DNA of 64,000 nt from UBA6627 sp965248675 (GCA_965248675.1 CBDFJZ010000008.1:1736001-1800000), one strand, 5' to 3'; positions 8,157-16,394 are shown, numbered from the stretch's first letter. Translations and numbers: made by a program. Notes: generated by a model from the letters alone, not told the origin.

Positions 8157-8570
8157 GTGGCCGACGATCGCTGGCGACCTAACGAGGATCAAGCGATCTC
8201 GAGCGACGGCCGGGCACTAGACCGGCTGTTCGGGATCGTCGGAAGTCGCGCCTCGAAGGGACGCGCCGAGTGCGACGTGGAGGCCGGCGACGGCGAGGCC
8301 GCGCCCACGACCTTCGCGCTCACGACGGCGGTCGACATCCTGCTCGTGCGCGCGGCAGCGACGACCGTCGGTCCGCCCCAGGAGATGAATGGCACGGCTG
8401 AGTTGAACGTGACCTACCTCCGGTCGCCGACCGGCATCGCGCACGTCGACTGCGAAGTGACCGGGCGGTCCCCGACCATGCGACTGGTCGATTTCACCGT
8501 CCGCGACGCCGAAGGCGAACTGGCCCGAGGGCGCAGCACGTACGCCATCAGCACCCGGCGATCGCGGTGA
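8157..8570 (+). CDS. PaaI-like hot-dog thioesterase (first of a pair)
   Basis: A 137-residue hot-dog-fold protein. The central helix reads FALTTAVDILLVRAAATTVG and is followed by the strands GTAELNVTYLRSPTG and AHVDCEVTGRSPTMRLVDFT, as in acyl-CoA thioesterases of the PaaI group. The GTG at 8157 is selected because GGAGG at 8148-8152 precedes it; the frame is open further upstream but without a ribosome site. Its stop overlaps the start of the next hot-dog gene by four bases, so the two proteins probably form a hetero-oligomer or work on related substrates. The usual catalytic aspartate or glutamate of the helix is not clear. Confidence 0.65.
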   Translation: MADDRWRPNEDQAISSDGRALDRLFGIVGSRASKGRAECDVEAGDGEAAPTTFALTTAVDILLVRAAATTVGPPQEMNGTAELNVTYLRSPTGIAHVDCEVTGRSPTMRLVDFTVRDAEGELARGRSTYAISTRRSR

Positions 8571-9004
8571 CCATAGCCGCTCCGTTCGACGCCCTCGCGC
8601 GCGGGTGGGAGCGGCATCCGCTGCTCGTCGGCCTCGAGGTGACCGTAAGCGACCTCGAGCGTGGTCGCGCCTGCCTGGAGATGCAGCGCAACGCGACGAA
8701 TGTGTCTGGTGTCCGTCACTCGATCAACGGCGGCGTGCAGGCGACGGTCGCGGAGATCGCGGCGCACCTCGCGGCCTCGACGTTGCTCGGCGAGGGCGAG
8801 TGGATAGAGGGGACGCAGGATCTCAGCGTGTCGTATCTATACTCGGCGCGTGCGCGGCGGACGCTGATCGAAGCGCAGGTGCTTCGCCACGGCCGGCTGA
8901 CGGTCGTCGACGTAGAGCTCCGCGTCGGCGACGAGGGCGAGGACAGGCGACGCCTGAACGCGAAGGTGCGGGTGACGTGCGCGTCGGGACGCGCCCGGAG
9001 ATGA
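8567..9004 (+). CDS. PaaI-like hot-dog thioesterase (second of a pair)
   Basis: A 145-residue hot-dog protein with the helix block GVRHSINGGVQATVAEIAAH and the strand blocks TQDLSVSYLYSARARRTLIE and GRLTVVDVELRV, typical of PaaI thioesterases hydrolysing acyl- or aryl-CoA. The GTG start overlaps the stop of the preceding paralogue in a GTGA arrangement, which implies translational coupling. A small membrane protein gene follows 24 bases later, possibly in the same transcript. Confidence 0.72.
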   Translation: MTIAAPFDALARGWERHPLLVGLEVTVSDLERGRACLEMQRNATNVSGVRHSINGGVQATVAEIAAHLAASTLLGEGEWIEGTQDLSVSYLYSARARRTLIEAQVLRHGRLTVVDVELRVGDEGEDRRRLNAKVRVTCASGRARR

Positions 9005-9028
9005 GCGCCCGAATGTGAGAGACCGGCG

Positions 9029-9205
9029 ATGACCGACTGGGACGAATCCACCGAAGGCGACCTCGATCCCGATCTGACCGAGGAGGCCGGCTATGGCCCC
9101 TGGGAACCGCCCGCACGTGGCTGGTGGCCGGTGGTCTCGCAGGCGCTGACGATCCTCGCGATCGTCTCGATCCTCGGAACGGTCGTGCTCGTCGCGATTC
9201 GCTAG
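9029..9205 (+). CDS. Small single-pass membrane protein, 58 aa
   Basis: A short gene with an acidic N-terminus (DWDESTEGDLDPDLTEEAG), a tryptophan/proline linker (GPWEPPARGWWP) and one C-terminal transmembrane helix (about residues 36-56). Topology is likely N-in or N-out with almost no tail. It follows the two thioesterase genes closely. A 35-base stretch coding its C-terminus recurs with two mismatches just after the acetyltransferase gene (9742-9776). Function unknown. Confidence 0.6.
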   Translation: MTDWDESTEGDLDPDLTEEAGYGPWEPPARGWWPVVSQALTILAIVSILGTVVLVAIR

Positions 9206-9230
9206 TTGACCGCCGAGCCTGGGCAACGCG

Positions 9231-9743
9231 ATGACGCACTATGCCGGCCCATTGCTGAGTCACGAGTCTGTCGCGATTGGGCCTCCCCCTGCCGCGACTG
9301 AACTGCTCGCCGTCGAGCGAGGCGATGAGTTCGGTAACTATCCGGCGCCCGGCCTATGGTTTCGCCAGACGGCCACTGACGACAACAGCATGTATTTCGC
9401 GTTGCTCGATGGTGCGCGTGTTGTCGGGCAGGTGATGTTGCATGACGTCGTTCGCGAGGACCGGTCGAGCCTCGTCGGCTACCACGTGTTCCGGCGGTCG
9501 GATCGCGGTCGCGGGCGGGCCGCGGTCGCGCTGAGGCTGCTGCTGCGGTACGTGGTCGCGCAGACAGACCTCACGACCCTCGCTGCGCTGACCGACCGCC
9601 GCAATATCGCTTCCCAGCGGGTAGCGGCGCGAGCGGGCTTCCAGCTTGCCGGTACCGCCCGTGACGGACCGGACCTGCTCGTCTTTCGATGGGCGCGGGG
9701 GAGCGACGAGAGCAGCGTGGGACATGTGACGCGATCGGTTTGA
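9231..9743 (+). CDS. GNAT-family N-acetyltransferase
   Basis: A 170-residue acetyltransferase-like protein. The acetyl-CoA-binding region is RRSDRGRGRAAVALRLLLRY (about residues 87-106, a Q/R-x-x-G-x-G/A variant), followed by LAALTDRRNIASQRVAARAGF (about 117-137), the RimJ-like beta-4/alpha-4 block. The substrate is unknown. The last bases of the gene merge with a second copy of the 3' end of the upstream small membrane protein gene, suggesting it was inserted into, or duplicated with, that locus. Confidence 0.78.
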   Translation: MTHYAGPLLSHESVAIGPPPAATELLAVERGDEFGNYPAPGLWFRQTATDDNSMYFALLDGARVVGQVMLHDVVREDRSSLVGYHVFRRSDRGRGRAAVALRLLLRYVVAQTDLTTLAALTDRRNIASQRVAARAGFQLAGTARDGPDLLVFRWARGSDESSVGHVTRSV

Positions 9744-9776
9744 TCCTCGGGACGGTCGTGCTCGTCGCCATTCGCT
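9742..9776 (+). repeat. Direct repeat copy of the 3' end of the small membrane protein gene
   Basis: This 35-base stretch matches 9169-9203 with only two mismatches. In the first copy it encodes the end of the transmembrane helix (ILGTVVLVAIR); here it is an orphan fragment just after the acetyltransferase stop. The two copies flank the acetyltransferase gene. Confidence 0.75.
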
Positions 9777-9781
9777 CAGGG

Positions 9782-10573
9782 CTAGGACGGCGCCCGAAGA
9801 CGGACGATGAGGACCGGCGGAACGTCTGGGTACGCAGCCCAGCTCCCCGCCGGCGCCTCGGGATCAGGCGGGAACGTCGGCTCGACGATCGCGTCCATCA
9901 CGAGGCCGGCGGCGAACGCCTCGCCGAGGAGCTGGTACAGCGGGCGCATGAAGTACGGCTGTAGCACGGGCTGGCCGGCGATCGCTTCGCCGAGCGTGGG
10001 TTCCGGCTCCAGGTAGCCGCGCACTTTCAGCCAGCGAGTGCGCTCGCCTTCCTCGTGGTCTTCAGTCATCACGACGTACTTGCCGTTGAACGTGGGGTGC
10101 ATGACCGACCAGACGAACCGGCCGCCGGGTTTCAGCAGGCGAGCGACCGCGCGGTAGAGCGGAGTGATCGCCGATATGTCCATCAGCGCCATGTTCGCGA
10201 TCACGGCGTCGAACGAGCCCGCTCCGAGAGCGACCAGCGCGTCCTCGTCCGTCGCGTCCACCCGCCGATAGTCGATCGACCCCGGCGCCGGCGCCTCGTA
10301 CCGGCGGGCGCGATCGAGCACCGCCTCGGAGAAGTCGATGCCGACGGCGGCGGCGGCGAGGCGGCGGCAGGTGAGGCCGTTGCCGCAGCCGACGTCGAGG
10401 ATGCGCTGGCCCGGCGCCGCCTCGAGCAGGCGCTCGCTGTGCGGCCAGACGAGTTCGAGGTGGAAGCGGTTGCCGTCGCCCATCCGCTCGTCCCAGAACG
10501 CGGCGTTCTCGTCCCACGCGGCCTCGGCGCCAGCGTGCGCGTCTGCGTCGTCGAGCGGCTCCGGTCGGGGCAT
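9782..10573 (-). CDS. Class I SAM-dependent methyltransferase
   Basis: A 263-residue methyltransferase. Motif I is ILDVGCGNGLTCRRLA (about residue 54), followed by VGIDFSEAVLDRARR, the acidic post-II region and FDAVIANMALMDI (motif IV-like), then LLKPGGRFVWSVMHPTF (motif VI). The MHPTF ending resembles UbiE-like or small-molecule methyltransferases. The ATG at 10573 has GAGGGA upstream; a longer open frame to 10756 has no support. It is divergent from the DUF35 gene. The substrate is unknown. Confidence 0.82.
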   Translation of the reverse strand: MPRPEPLDDADAHAGAEAAWDENAAFWDERMGDGNRFHLELVWPHSERLLEAAPGQRILDVGCGNGLTCRRLAAAAVGIDFSEAVLDRARRYEAPAPGSIDYRRVDATDEDALVALGAGSFDAVIANMALMDISAITPLYRAVARLLKPGGRFVWSVMHPTFNGKYVVMTEDHEEGERTRWLKVRGYLEPEPTLGEAIAGQPVLQPYFMRPLYQLLGEAFAAGLVMDAIVEPTFPPDPEAPAGSWAAYPDVPPVLIVRLRAPS

Positions 10574-10673
10574 CGCGCGGTCCCTCGGATCACCTCGGTT
10601 CTTGGGCGGCGCGATGCTAGTATGCGCGCGGCCTAGAGGTCGATCGCTCAAGCACCACGGGACCGGAGGTGAC

Positions 10674-11090
10674 ATGGCGTACGAGAAGGCGCTCCCCCAG
10701 GCGACGCCGGAAACCCAGGAATTCTGGGATGGATTGAAACGGCACGAGCTGCGCATTCAGAAGTGCCAGGACTGCAACCAGTTCTACTTCTTCCCCCGAC
10801 CGTTCTGCCCGCACGAGGGCTGCCGCTCCACCAACGTTGAATGGGAAACAGTGTCCGGCAAGGGCAAGCTGCACACCTACGTGATCTCCCACCGCGGCTT
10901 CGGGCCGTGGGCCGAGGACGCCCCGTACGTGATCGCCGTCGTCGAGCTCGACGAGGGCCCGCGGATGATGACCAACCTGGTTGGCGTTGAGCCGGACCCG
11001 GAGCAGCTCCCCGCGGATCTACCGCTCGAGATCGTCTACGACGACGTCACCGACGAGGTGACGCTGGCCAAGTTCCAGCCGGCTGGCTAG
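10674..11090 (+). CDS. Zn-ribbon/OB-fold DUF35 protein (acyl-CoA-associated)
   Basis: A 138-residue protein with an N-terminal helix, a rubredoxin-like zinc ribbon (CQDCNQF at about 32-38 and FCPHEGC at about 46-52) and an OB fold (GKGKLHTYVISHRGF onward). These proteins partner with thiolase-like enzymes, either as scaffolds channelling acyl-CoA (archaeal HMG-CoA synthase/thiolase complex) or as part of Ltp2-type retro-aldolases in steroid side-chain breakdown. The thiolase-like gene follows after 14 bases with its own ribosome site, supporting a complex. GGAGG precedes the ATG. Confidence 0.88.
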   Translation: MAYEKALPQATPETQEFWDGLKRHELRIQKCQDCNQFYFFPRPFCPHEGCRSTNVEWETVSGKGKLHTYVISHRGFGPWAEDAPYVIAVVELDEGPRMMTNLVGVEPDPEQLPADLPLEIVYDDVTDEVTLAKFQPAG

Positions 11091-11104
11091 GCGGAGGACC
11101 GATC

Positions 11105-12262
11105 GTGACTCGTAACCCCCAGGACTACAGCCACAAAGTCGCCATCGTTGGCGCCTCCGAGACCGAGACCGTCGGCAACCTGCCCGACCGCTCGATGCTC
11201 CAGCTGCATGCGGAGTCGGCGATGCTCGCGCTCGCTGACGCCGGCCTCACCGTCGATGACGTCGACGGCGTCGCCACCGCCGGTCCGACCCCGGCCCAGC
11301 TCACCGAGTACCTCAACATCATCCCCCATTGGATCGACGGCACGGCCGTCGGCGGCGGCTCGTTCCTCATGCACGTCGGCCACGCCGTCGCCGCCATCCA
11401 GGCCGGTTACTGCGACGTCGTGCTCGTGACCCACGGCGAGTCCGGACGCTCCGGCGTTGGTGTGGGCGGCCGCGGGGCCGGTCCGTCGACGATCGCCGGT
11501 CAGTTCGAGGCGCCCTTCGGTTCGTGGGGCCCACCCAGCATGTTCTCCGTCCCGATCGTCCGCCACATGCACGAGTACGGCACTACCGAGGAGCAGATGG
11601 CAGAGATCGCCGTCGCCACTCGCAAGTGGGCCGAGCTGAACCCGCGCGCGATGATGCGCGACCCGATCACCGTCGACGACGTGCTCAACTCGCGGCTGAT
11701 CGCCTGGCCGCTACACCTGCTGAACTGCTGCCTCGTGACCGACGGCGGCGGCGCGCTGGTGCTCGTCAGCGAGGAGCGGGCAAACGACTTCCCGAAGGAT
11801 CCGGTCTGGGTGCTCGGTCGTGGCGAGGCCGCGGCGCACACGCTGATCAGCCAGATGCGCGACATGACGGAGTGGACCTCGGCGGTCCAGACCGGCGAGG
11901 ACGCGTTCGCGATGGCGGGGATGACGCAGAAGGACATCCAGCACGCGATGTTCTACGACGCCTTCACGCACGTCCCGATGTACGCGCTGGAGGCGCTGGG
12001 CTTCGTGAAGCCCGGCGAGGGCGGTCCCTACTTCGCCGAGGGCCACACCGCCCCCGGCGGCGACTTCCCGATGAACACGAACGGCGGCGGCCTCTCGTAC
12101 ACGCACACCGGCATGTACGGCATGTTCGCGATCATGGAGTCGGTCACCCAGCTCCGCGGCGAGGCCGGCGAGCGCCAGATCGACGACTTGCACACGAGCA
12201 TGGTGCACGCGCCGGCCGGCATGTTCTCCGGTACCTCGACGCTGATCCTCGGAAACGAGTAA
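11105..12262 (+). CDS. Thiolase-superfamily (SCP2/Ltp2-like) protein without nucleophilic cysteine
   Basis: A 385-residue thiolase-fold protein: VAIVGASETETVG at the N-terminus, helix and strand GHAVAAIQAGYCDVVLVTHG, DGGGALVLVSEE, FYDAFTHVPMYALEALGF, and a C-terminal NTNGGGLSYTHTGMYGM block corresponding to the thiolase NxxGG region. Where degradative thiolases have the active cysteine before the first long helix, this protein has GGGSFLMHVGHA. Claisen cleavage is therefore unlikely, and an Ltp2-type aldol lyase or another acyl-CoA reaction with the DUF35 partner is more plausible. Its GTG start follows GGCGGAGGACCGATC. Confidence 0.85.
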   Translation: MTRNPQDYSHKVAIVGASETETVGNLPDRSMLQLHAESAMLALADAGLTVDDVDGVATAGPTPAQLTEYLNIIPHWIDGTAVGGGSFLMHVGHAVAAIQAGYCDVVLVTHGESGRSGVGVGGRGAGPSTIAGQFEAPFGSWGPPSMFSVPIVRHMHEYGTTEEQMAEIAVATRKWAELNPRAMMRDPITVDDVLNSRLIAWPLHLLNCCLVTDGGGALVLVSEERANDFPKDPVWVLGRGEAAAHTLISQMRDMTEWTSAVQTGEDAFAMAGMTQKDIQHAMFYDAFTHVPMYALEALGFVKPGEGGPYFAEGHTAPGGDFPMNTNGGGLSYTHTGMYGMFAIMESVTQLRGEAGERQIDDLHTSMVHAPAGMFSGTSTLILGNE

Positions 12263-12280
12263 CGCCCAGGGACAGTGCGC

Positions 12281-12295
12281 GGGGCCTTCGGCCCC
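12281..12295 (+). terminator. GC-rich hairpin after the thiolase-like gene
   Basis: GGGGCC and GGCCCC flank a three-base loop 18 bases after the thiolase-like stop codon. No T-run follows, so it is either a weak terminator or an RNA-stabilising hairpin before the nitroreductase gene. Confidence 0.35.
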
Positions 12296-12337
12296 CGGTT
12301 CGCGCCCTGGTTCCTGGCTGGTTTTGGAGACTCGCCG

Positions 12338-12985
12338 ATGCCCGACCGCGAATCGCTGGACGTCCTCGAGGCGATCCACTCGACCCCTGCCCGCCGCTAC
12401 CTCAAGCCCGATCCGATCCCCGAGGATGTGCTCTGGACGCTGCTGGACGCGGCGATCCGCGGGCCGACCGGTGGGAATACGCAGGGTTGGGGCTGGATCG
12501 TGGTGACCGACCCCGAGGTGAAGCAGCAGATCCAGGCCTGGTATCTGGAAGGCTGGGAGGGCGCGTATGGCACGCGACGTGACGAGATCCTCGCCGATCC
12601 GGACGGGGCCGGCCTCGGGCGTCGGAACTTCCTGTCGGCCGAGCACCTGGCGAACCACCTCCACGAGGCGCCGGTGTGGATCATGCCCGTGCAACGCAAC
12701 GCGCGTGAAAGCCGGATGGGCGGGTCCTCGGTCTACGGGGCGGTGCAGAACCTGATGCTGGCGGCGCGTGCGCACGGCATTGGGGCGACATTGACCTCGC
12801 TCTACGCGGGACACGAGGACGACGTGAACGCGCTCCTTGGGCTGCCCGACGATGCGAAGACGATGGGGCTGATCCCGCTCGGCTACCCGGCGCGCGGGCG
12901 CTGGGCGGAGCCGAAGCGACGTCCCGTCGAGGAGGTCACGCACTGGGGGCGCTGGGGCGAGCAGCGCGCTCGCTCGGATGGCTAG
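12338..12985 (+). CDS. Nitroreductase-family flavoprotein
   Basis: A 215-residue FMN-dependent nitroreductase-fold protein. TPARRYLKPDPIPEDVLWTL (about 11-30) is the FMN-binding arginine region and RGPTGGNTQGWGWIVV the ribose/phosphate loop. GSSVYGAVQNLMLAARAHGIG is the central helix and GLIPLGYPARGRW the conserved C-terminal block. Substrates range from nitroaromatics to iodotyrosine and F420- or FMN-linked hydride acceptors. The ATG at 12338 is chosen over an upstream GTG at 12275 because the upstream 21 codons overlap the hairpin and lack homology. The last 27 bases recur after the next gene (13996-14020). Confidence 0.85.
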   Translation: MPDRESLDVLEAIHSTPARRYLKPDPIPEDVLWTLLDAAIRGPTGGNTQGWGWIVVTDPEVKQQIQAWYLEGWEGAYGTRRDEILADPDGAGLGRRNFLSAEHLANHLHEAPVWIMPVQRNARESRMGGSSVYGAVQNLMLAARAHGIGATLTSLYAGHEDDVNALLGLPDDAKTMGLIPLGYPARGRWAEPKRRPVEEVTHWGRWGEQRARSDG

Positions 12986-13175
12986 CTGGTGTCTTCCGCG
13001 TGGCCGGCGCCGGGCGTGAGCCGTGCGTGACCAGGAGCCGGGAGCGAGCATGCGAAGTTGAAGAGCCTATCTGCCTTCGCAGCCTGGCCGGCGCACGGAT
13101 GCCTGATGATGACAAGAGCAGCCCGCGTTCGAGCGGAGCGATGGCGACTCAACGCGCCAGTTCCGCGGTGACGCG

Positions 13176-13922
13176 GTGACCGTCGACCCGGCGGCGAGGG
13201 GCGAGGCCTACACCGAGCGCCACGGCACGCGAGGCGAGATCGTCCTCAATCGCCCTGAGCGTCGAAACGCGCTCTCGGCGGCGCTCGTCGAGGGCGCACG
13301 TTCCGGTCTGGCGGAGTTCATCGCCGATGACGGGATCGAGGTGATCCTGATCCGCGGCGCCGACGACACGTTCTGCGCCGGGATGGACATGAAGGCGCAG
13401 CGCGAGCGGCCGCAGCCGGCATGGCTTCGTGGATGCGGCGACCAGTGGGCGGCGCTGCACGGCGAGATCTATGATTGCCCGAAGCCGATCGTCGGTGCGC
13501 TGCAAGGTTTCGCCGTCGGCGGCGGCGCGGCGCTCGCGTTCGCTTGCGACGTGCTGATCGCGGGCGAGAGCGCCCAACTCCAGCTGATCGAAGTGTCGAT
13601 CGGGATGCCCGCACCGGTGAACCTCGCCTGGCTCGATCTGAAGTTCGGACGTGCGGTCACGCTCGAGCTCGCGCTGAGCTCAGACCGCTACGGTGCGCGC
13701 GAACTCCTCGCACGCGGGCTAGTCGCGCGCGTAGAGCCCGACGATCGTGTCCTCGAGGAGGCGCGCGCATACGCAGATCACCTGGCGGCGCATCCGCAAG
13801 CCGGGCTGCGCGCAGTCAAGACGACCCTCTGGCGGCTCGACGCGATCGAGGACTTTGGTGAGCGCGTCCGGACGGCGCAGGCGGCGTGGACGGAAGGCGA
13901 GGGGCGGACCCCCATCGCCTGA
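13176..13922 (+). CDS. Enoyl-CoA hydratase/isomerase family protein
   Basis: A 248-residue crotonase-fold protein. Typical elements are IVLNRPERRNALSAALVEGA (about 22-41), the first oxyanion block DDTFCAGMDMKA (about 63-74) and the second GALQGFAVGGGAALAFACDV (about 108-127). In the place of the hydratase Glu pair, the sequence after this block reads AQLQLIEVSIGMPAPVNLAW, in which the second glutamate region is not canonical (usually PE.. and GLIP). The exact reaction is therefore open. The GTG start is the only sensible one. It lies between two copies of the nitroreductase 3' end. Confidence 0.85.
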   Translation: MTVDPAARGEAYTERHGTRGEIVLNRPERRNALSAALVEGARSGLAEFIADDGIEVILIRGADDTFCAGMDMKAQRERPQPAWLRGCGDQWAALHGEIYDCPKPIVGALQGFAVGGGAALAFACDVLIAGESAQLQLIEVSIGMPAPVNLAWLDLKFGRAVTLELALSSDRYGARELLARGLVARVEPDDRVLEEARAYADHLAAHPQAGLRAVKTTLWRLDAIEDFGERVRTAQAAWTEGEGRTPIA

Positions 13923-13995
13923 GGGACCTGCTGCCTGATTCCGCTTTCGCTACCCGATCTGGCGACGTTCCCACACTCGCGCGAGATGGCTGGGT

Positions 13996-14020
13996 GAGCA
14001 GCGCGCGCTCGGACCGCTAG
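13996..14020 (+). repeat. Degenerate copy of the nitroreductase gene 3' end
   Basis: The sequence matches 12959-12985 (final codons ARSDG and stop) with a two-base gap and two mismatches, and the similarity extends a little upstream. The reading frame here would end VSSARSDR-stop. The two copies flank the enoyl-CoA hydratase gene. Confidence 0.5.
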
Positions 14021-14062
14021 ATAGGCGTTCGTTCGGCGGCTCGATTCGGCGCCATCAGGCCG

Positions 14063-14197
14063 CTAGCTCTCGTCGTCGTCGGCCCATTCGAACTCGACGG
14101 AATCCTCGCCCCCGAGGACGCCGAGCATGTGCAGCGCGCGGTAGACGGCGAAGCTGACGACCGCCAGGGCGACCAGCTTCGTCACGATTCGGCCCAT
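14063..14197 (-). CDS. Small membrane protein, 44 aa
   Basis: A short gene with one predicted transmembrane helix near the N-terminus (IVTKLVALAVVSFAVYRAL) and a strongly acidic C-terminal tail (EDSVEFEWADDDES). It is supported by a perfect GAGGAGG ribosome site seven bases before the ATG at 14197. No family is recognised. It lies between the enoyl-CoA hydratase gene and the dehydrogenase gene, on the opposite strand to both. Confidence 0.6.
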   Translation of the reverse strand: MGRIVTKLVALAVVSFAVYRALHMLGVLGGEDSVEFEWADDDES

Positions 14198-14309
14198 CGC
14201 CGTCCTCCTCGGATCGCGCGCGGTTCTTTATCTATGCTGGCGCTGTTCCTGACGAAGCTCTGCGCCGCTGCGCGACCCCGAGGATACGGCAGCATCGAGG
14301 AGGCACAAC

Positions 14310-15230
14310 GTGACTGATTCGGTCGGCTTCATCGGCCTGGGGATCATGGGCGCGCCGATGGTGCGCAACCTGCTGAACGCCGGGTTCGAGGTCACCGTCT
14401 GGAACCGAACCGTCGCGCGATCGGACGAAGCCGCCGAGCACGGCGCCTCCGTCGGTGAGTCGCCGGCGGCGGTCGCGGGCGGTAGCGACGTGGTCATCTC
14501 CTGCGTCACGGCGAGCGCGGACGTCGAGGCGGTGCTGCTCGGCGAAGAGGGCGTCCCAGGCGCGATCGACGGCGTTCGGGCCGGCAGGGTGGTGATCGAC
14601 ATGTCGACGATCTCGCCGGCGGTGACGCGGGAGATCGGCGACCGTCTCGCCGCGAAGGACGTGCAGCTCCTCGATGCACCGATCTCGGGCGGCGAGCAAG
14701 GGGCGATCGACGGGACGCTGTCGATCATGGTCGGCGGCGAGGCGGCGGCGCTAGAACGCGTGCGGCCGATCCTCGAGGCGATGGGCGCGCGGATCACCCA
14801 CTGCGGGCCGAGCGGCGCCGGGCAGACGGTAAAGCTCTGCAACCAGATCGCGGTCTGCATCAACAACTGCGCGATGGCCGAGGCGCTCGTGTTCTGCCAG
14901 GCGAGCGGCGTCGATCCGTCGACGATGCTGGAGGCGATCAGCGCCGGCGCGGCGGGGTCGTGGCAGATCTCGAACCTCGGATCGCGCGTGGTAGCGCGTG
15001 ACTTCGCGCCCGGGTTCAAGGTCGGGCTGCAGCAGAAGGACCTGCGGCTCGCGCTCGAGGCGGCGGACCAGCTCCACCTGCCGCTGCCGGGCACCTCGAT
15101 GGTCCACCAGCTCTTTGCAGCGGTCGAGCGGGAGTCGGGGCCGGACGTCGGGACGCAGGCGCTCGTGAACGCGCTGGAGGCCCTGACCGGCGTCGTCGTT
15201 GGCTCTGACCGAGTGACGGCCGCCGGCTGA
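14310..15230 (+). CDS. NAD(P)-dependent beta-hydroxyacid dehydrogenase (3-hydroxyisobutyrate dehydrogenase family)
   Basis: A 306-residue enzyme with the Rossmann loop GFIGLGIMGAPMVRNLLNAG (about 6-25), the substrate motif LDAPISGGEQGA (about 119-130), and the catalytic lysine in GAGQTVKLCNQ (about 168-178). The family oxidises 3-hydroxyisobutyrate, tartronate semialdehyde, glyoxylate/succinic semialdehyde reductase substrates and relatives. The GTG at 14310 has GAGGAGG upstream. The genomic context of CoA-ester enzymes suits valine-type or branched-acid catabolism, but this is inference. Confidence 0.92.
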   Translation: MTDSVGFIGLGIMGAPMVRNLLNAGFEVTVWNRTVARSDEAAEHGASVGESPAAVAGGSDVVISCVTASADVEAVLLGEEGVPGAIDGVRAGRVVIDMSTISPAVTREIGDRLAAKDVQLLDAPISGGEQGAIDGTLSIMVGGEAAALERVRPILEAMGARITHCGPSGAGQTVKLCNQIAVCINNCAMAEALVFCQASGVDPSTMLEAISAGAAGSWQISNLGSRVVARDFAPGFKVGLQQKDLRLALEAADQLHLPLPGTSMVHQLFAAVERESGPDVGTQALVNALEALTGVVVGSDRVTAAG

Positions 15231-15386
15231 CGAGCTGAACCCAACGACTGGCTCGAGGCGGTCAGACTACCCACACTGCCAGGACAGGCTGTGGACAGTA
15301 TGGGGATAACTGATGATTTGCTTAGGCCGGTGATGCTTTGTATCTTGACCTCACTGGCGTGGTCCTGGGGTGGTCGGTGCAGGTGG

Positions 15387-16394
15387 ATGCTCGTGCGACC
15401 TCTGGTCCGTCACGCCTCGTTATTGCTCGTGCTCGCGTCGACCCTGCTGGCTAGCGCTTCAACCGGTGCTCAAGCGGCGCGACAGCCGCTCCCGCCCCTG
15501 CCACCCCCCGAGCTACGCCCCAATCCGGTGGCGATCGATCCGGCGACCGATGAGCCGCTCTCGCCCGTCCTGCTCGCATCCACCAACCCGCTGCCGCCGG
15601 TTGATTCCGAGCCTGCGGCGCCGCCCGTCAGCGCGTTCGAAGCGCATCAGGTTGTTTCGTTCTACGGCCACCCCACGGTGGGCGTGATGGGCGAGCTCGG
15701 CCTGCACGAGGCCGTCGACGCTGCCGTCCGCGTCAAGCAGCTCGCGGCCGAGTACGACGCGCTCAACGGCGATCGCGACGCGCTCGGCGCTCTGCACCTG
15801 ATCGTGGACGTCGCTCAAGCGAAGCAGACCGACGACGGGCTCTACCTCGAGCGGATGGGCAAGCAGCGGATCGCCGAGTACGTCGAGGTGGCCCGCGAGT
15901 TCGGCATCCTGCTGTTCGTCGATCTACAGATCGGGTGGTCGGATCCGCTCGAGGACACCAGGCGCCTCGAGTGGTTCCTGCGCGAGCCGTTCGTGCATCT
16001 CGCGCTCGATCCGGAGTTCGCGACGAAGCGCTCCGGCTACGCGCCGGGCCGAATCATCGGCGCGCTCGACGCGGACCAGGTGAACGCGGTTCAGCGCTAC
16101 CTCGCCGCGCTCGTGCGGGACGCCGGCATCCCGCCCAAGATCCTGGTGCTGCACCAGTTCAAGGCGGCGATGCTGATCGAGCCGGAGCGCTTTGAGGACG
16201 TGCCCGAGGTTGAGATCACGATCGACATGGACGGCTTCGGCGGGACCGACGCGAAGGTGAGCGGCTTCCGTCACTACGCGCAGGCCGACTATGCCGAGCG
16301 ATCGGCGTTCAAGCTGTTCTATCACTGGGACCTGCCGGTGATGAGCATCCAGCAGGTCGTGGACCTCAACGCGGACTACGTGATCTACCAGTAG
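15387..16394 (+). CDS. Predicted secreted protein, unknown function
   Basis: A 335-residue protein with a signal peptide in the first 30 residues (hydrophobic LLLVLASTLLASAS, then GAQAA as a likely cleavage region), a proline-rich spacer (PLPPLPPPELRPNP) and a globular domain beginning with VVSFYGHPTVGVMGELG. The domain contains GALHLIVDVAQAK, ILLFVDLQIGWSDP and KILVLHQFKAAML. These suggest a TIM-barrel-like alpha/beta fold, but I do not recognise a named family. The ATG at 15387 is preferred to a start at 15291 because it opens directly into the signal peptide. Confidence 0.6.
   Translation: MLVRPLVRHASLLLVLASTLLASASTGAQAARQPLPPLPPPELRPNPVAIDPATDEPLSPVLLASTNPLPPVDSEPAAPPVSAFEAHQVVSFYGHPTVGVMGELGLHEAVDAAVRVKQLAAEYDALNGDRDALGALHLIVDVAQAKQTDDGLYLERMGKQRIAEYVEVAREFGILLFVDLQIGWSDPLEDTRRLEWFLREPFVHLALDPEFATKRSGYAPGRIIGALDADQVNAVQRYLAALVRDAGIPPKILVLHQFKAAMLIEPERFEDVPEVEITIDMDGFGGTDAKVSGFRHYAQADYAERSAFKLFYHWDLPVMSIQQVVDLNADYVIYQ

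Noticed and set aside
12281..12295. Classical rho-independent terminator after the thiolase-like gene
   Set aside because: No T-run; kept only as a hairpin of low confidence.
15289..15310. DnaA-box-like sequence (TGTGGACAG and GGGGATAAC) near 15.3 kb
   Set aside because: Only partial matches to TTATCCACA, no cluster of boxes and no dnaA/dnaN genes nearby; not evidence for an origin.
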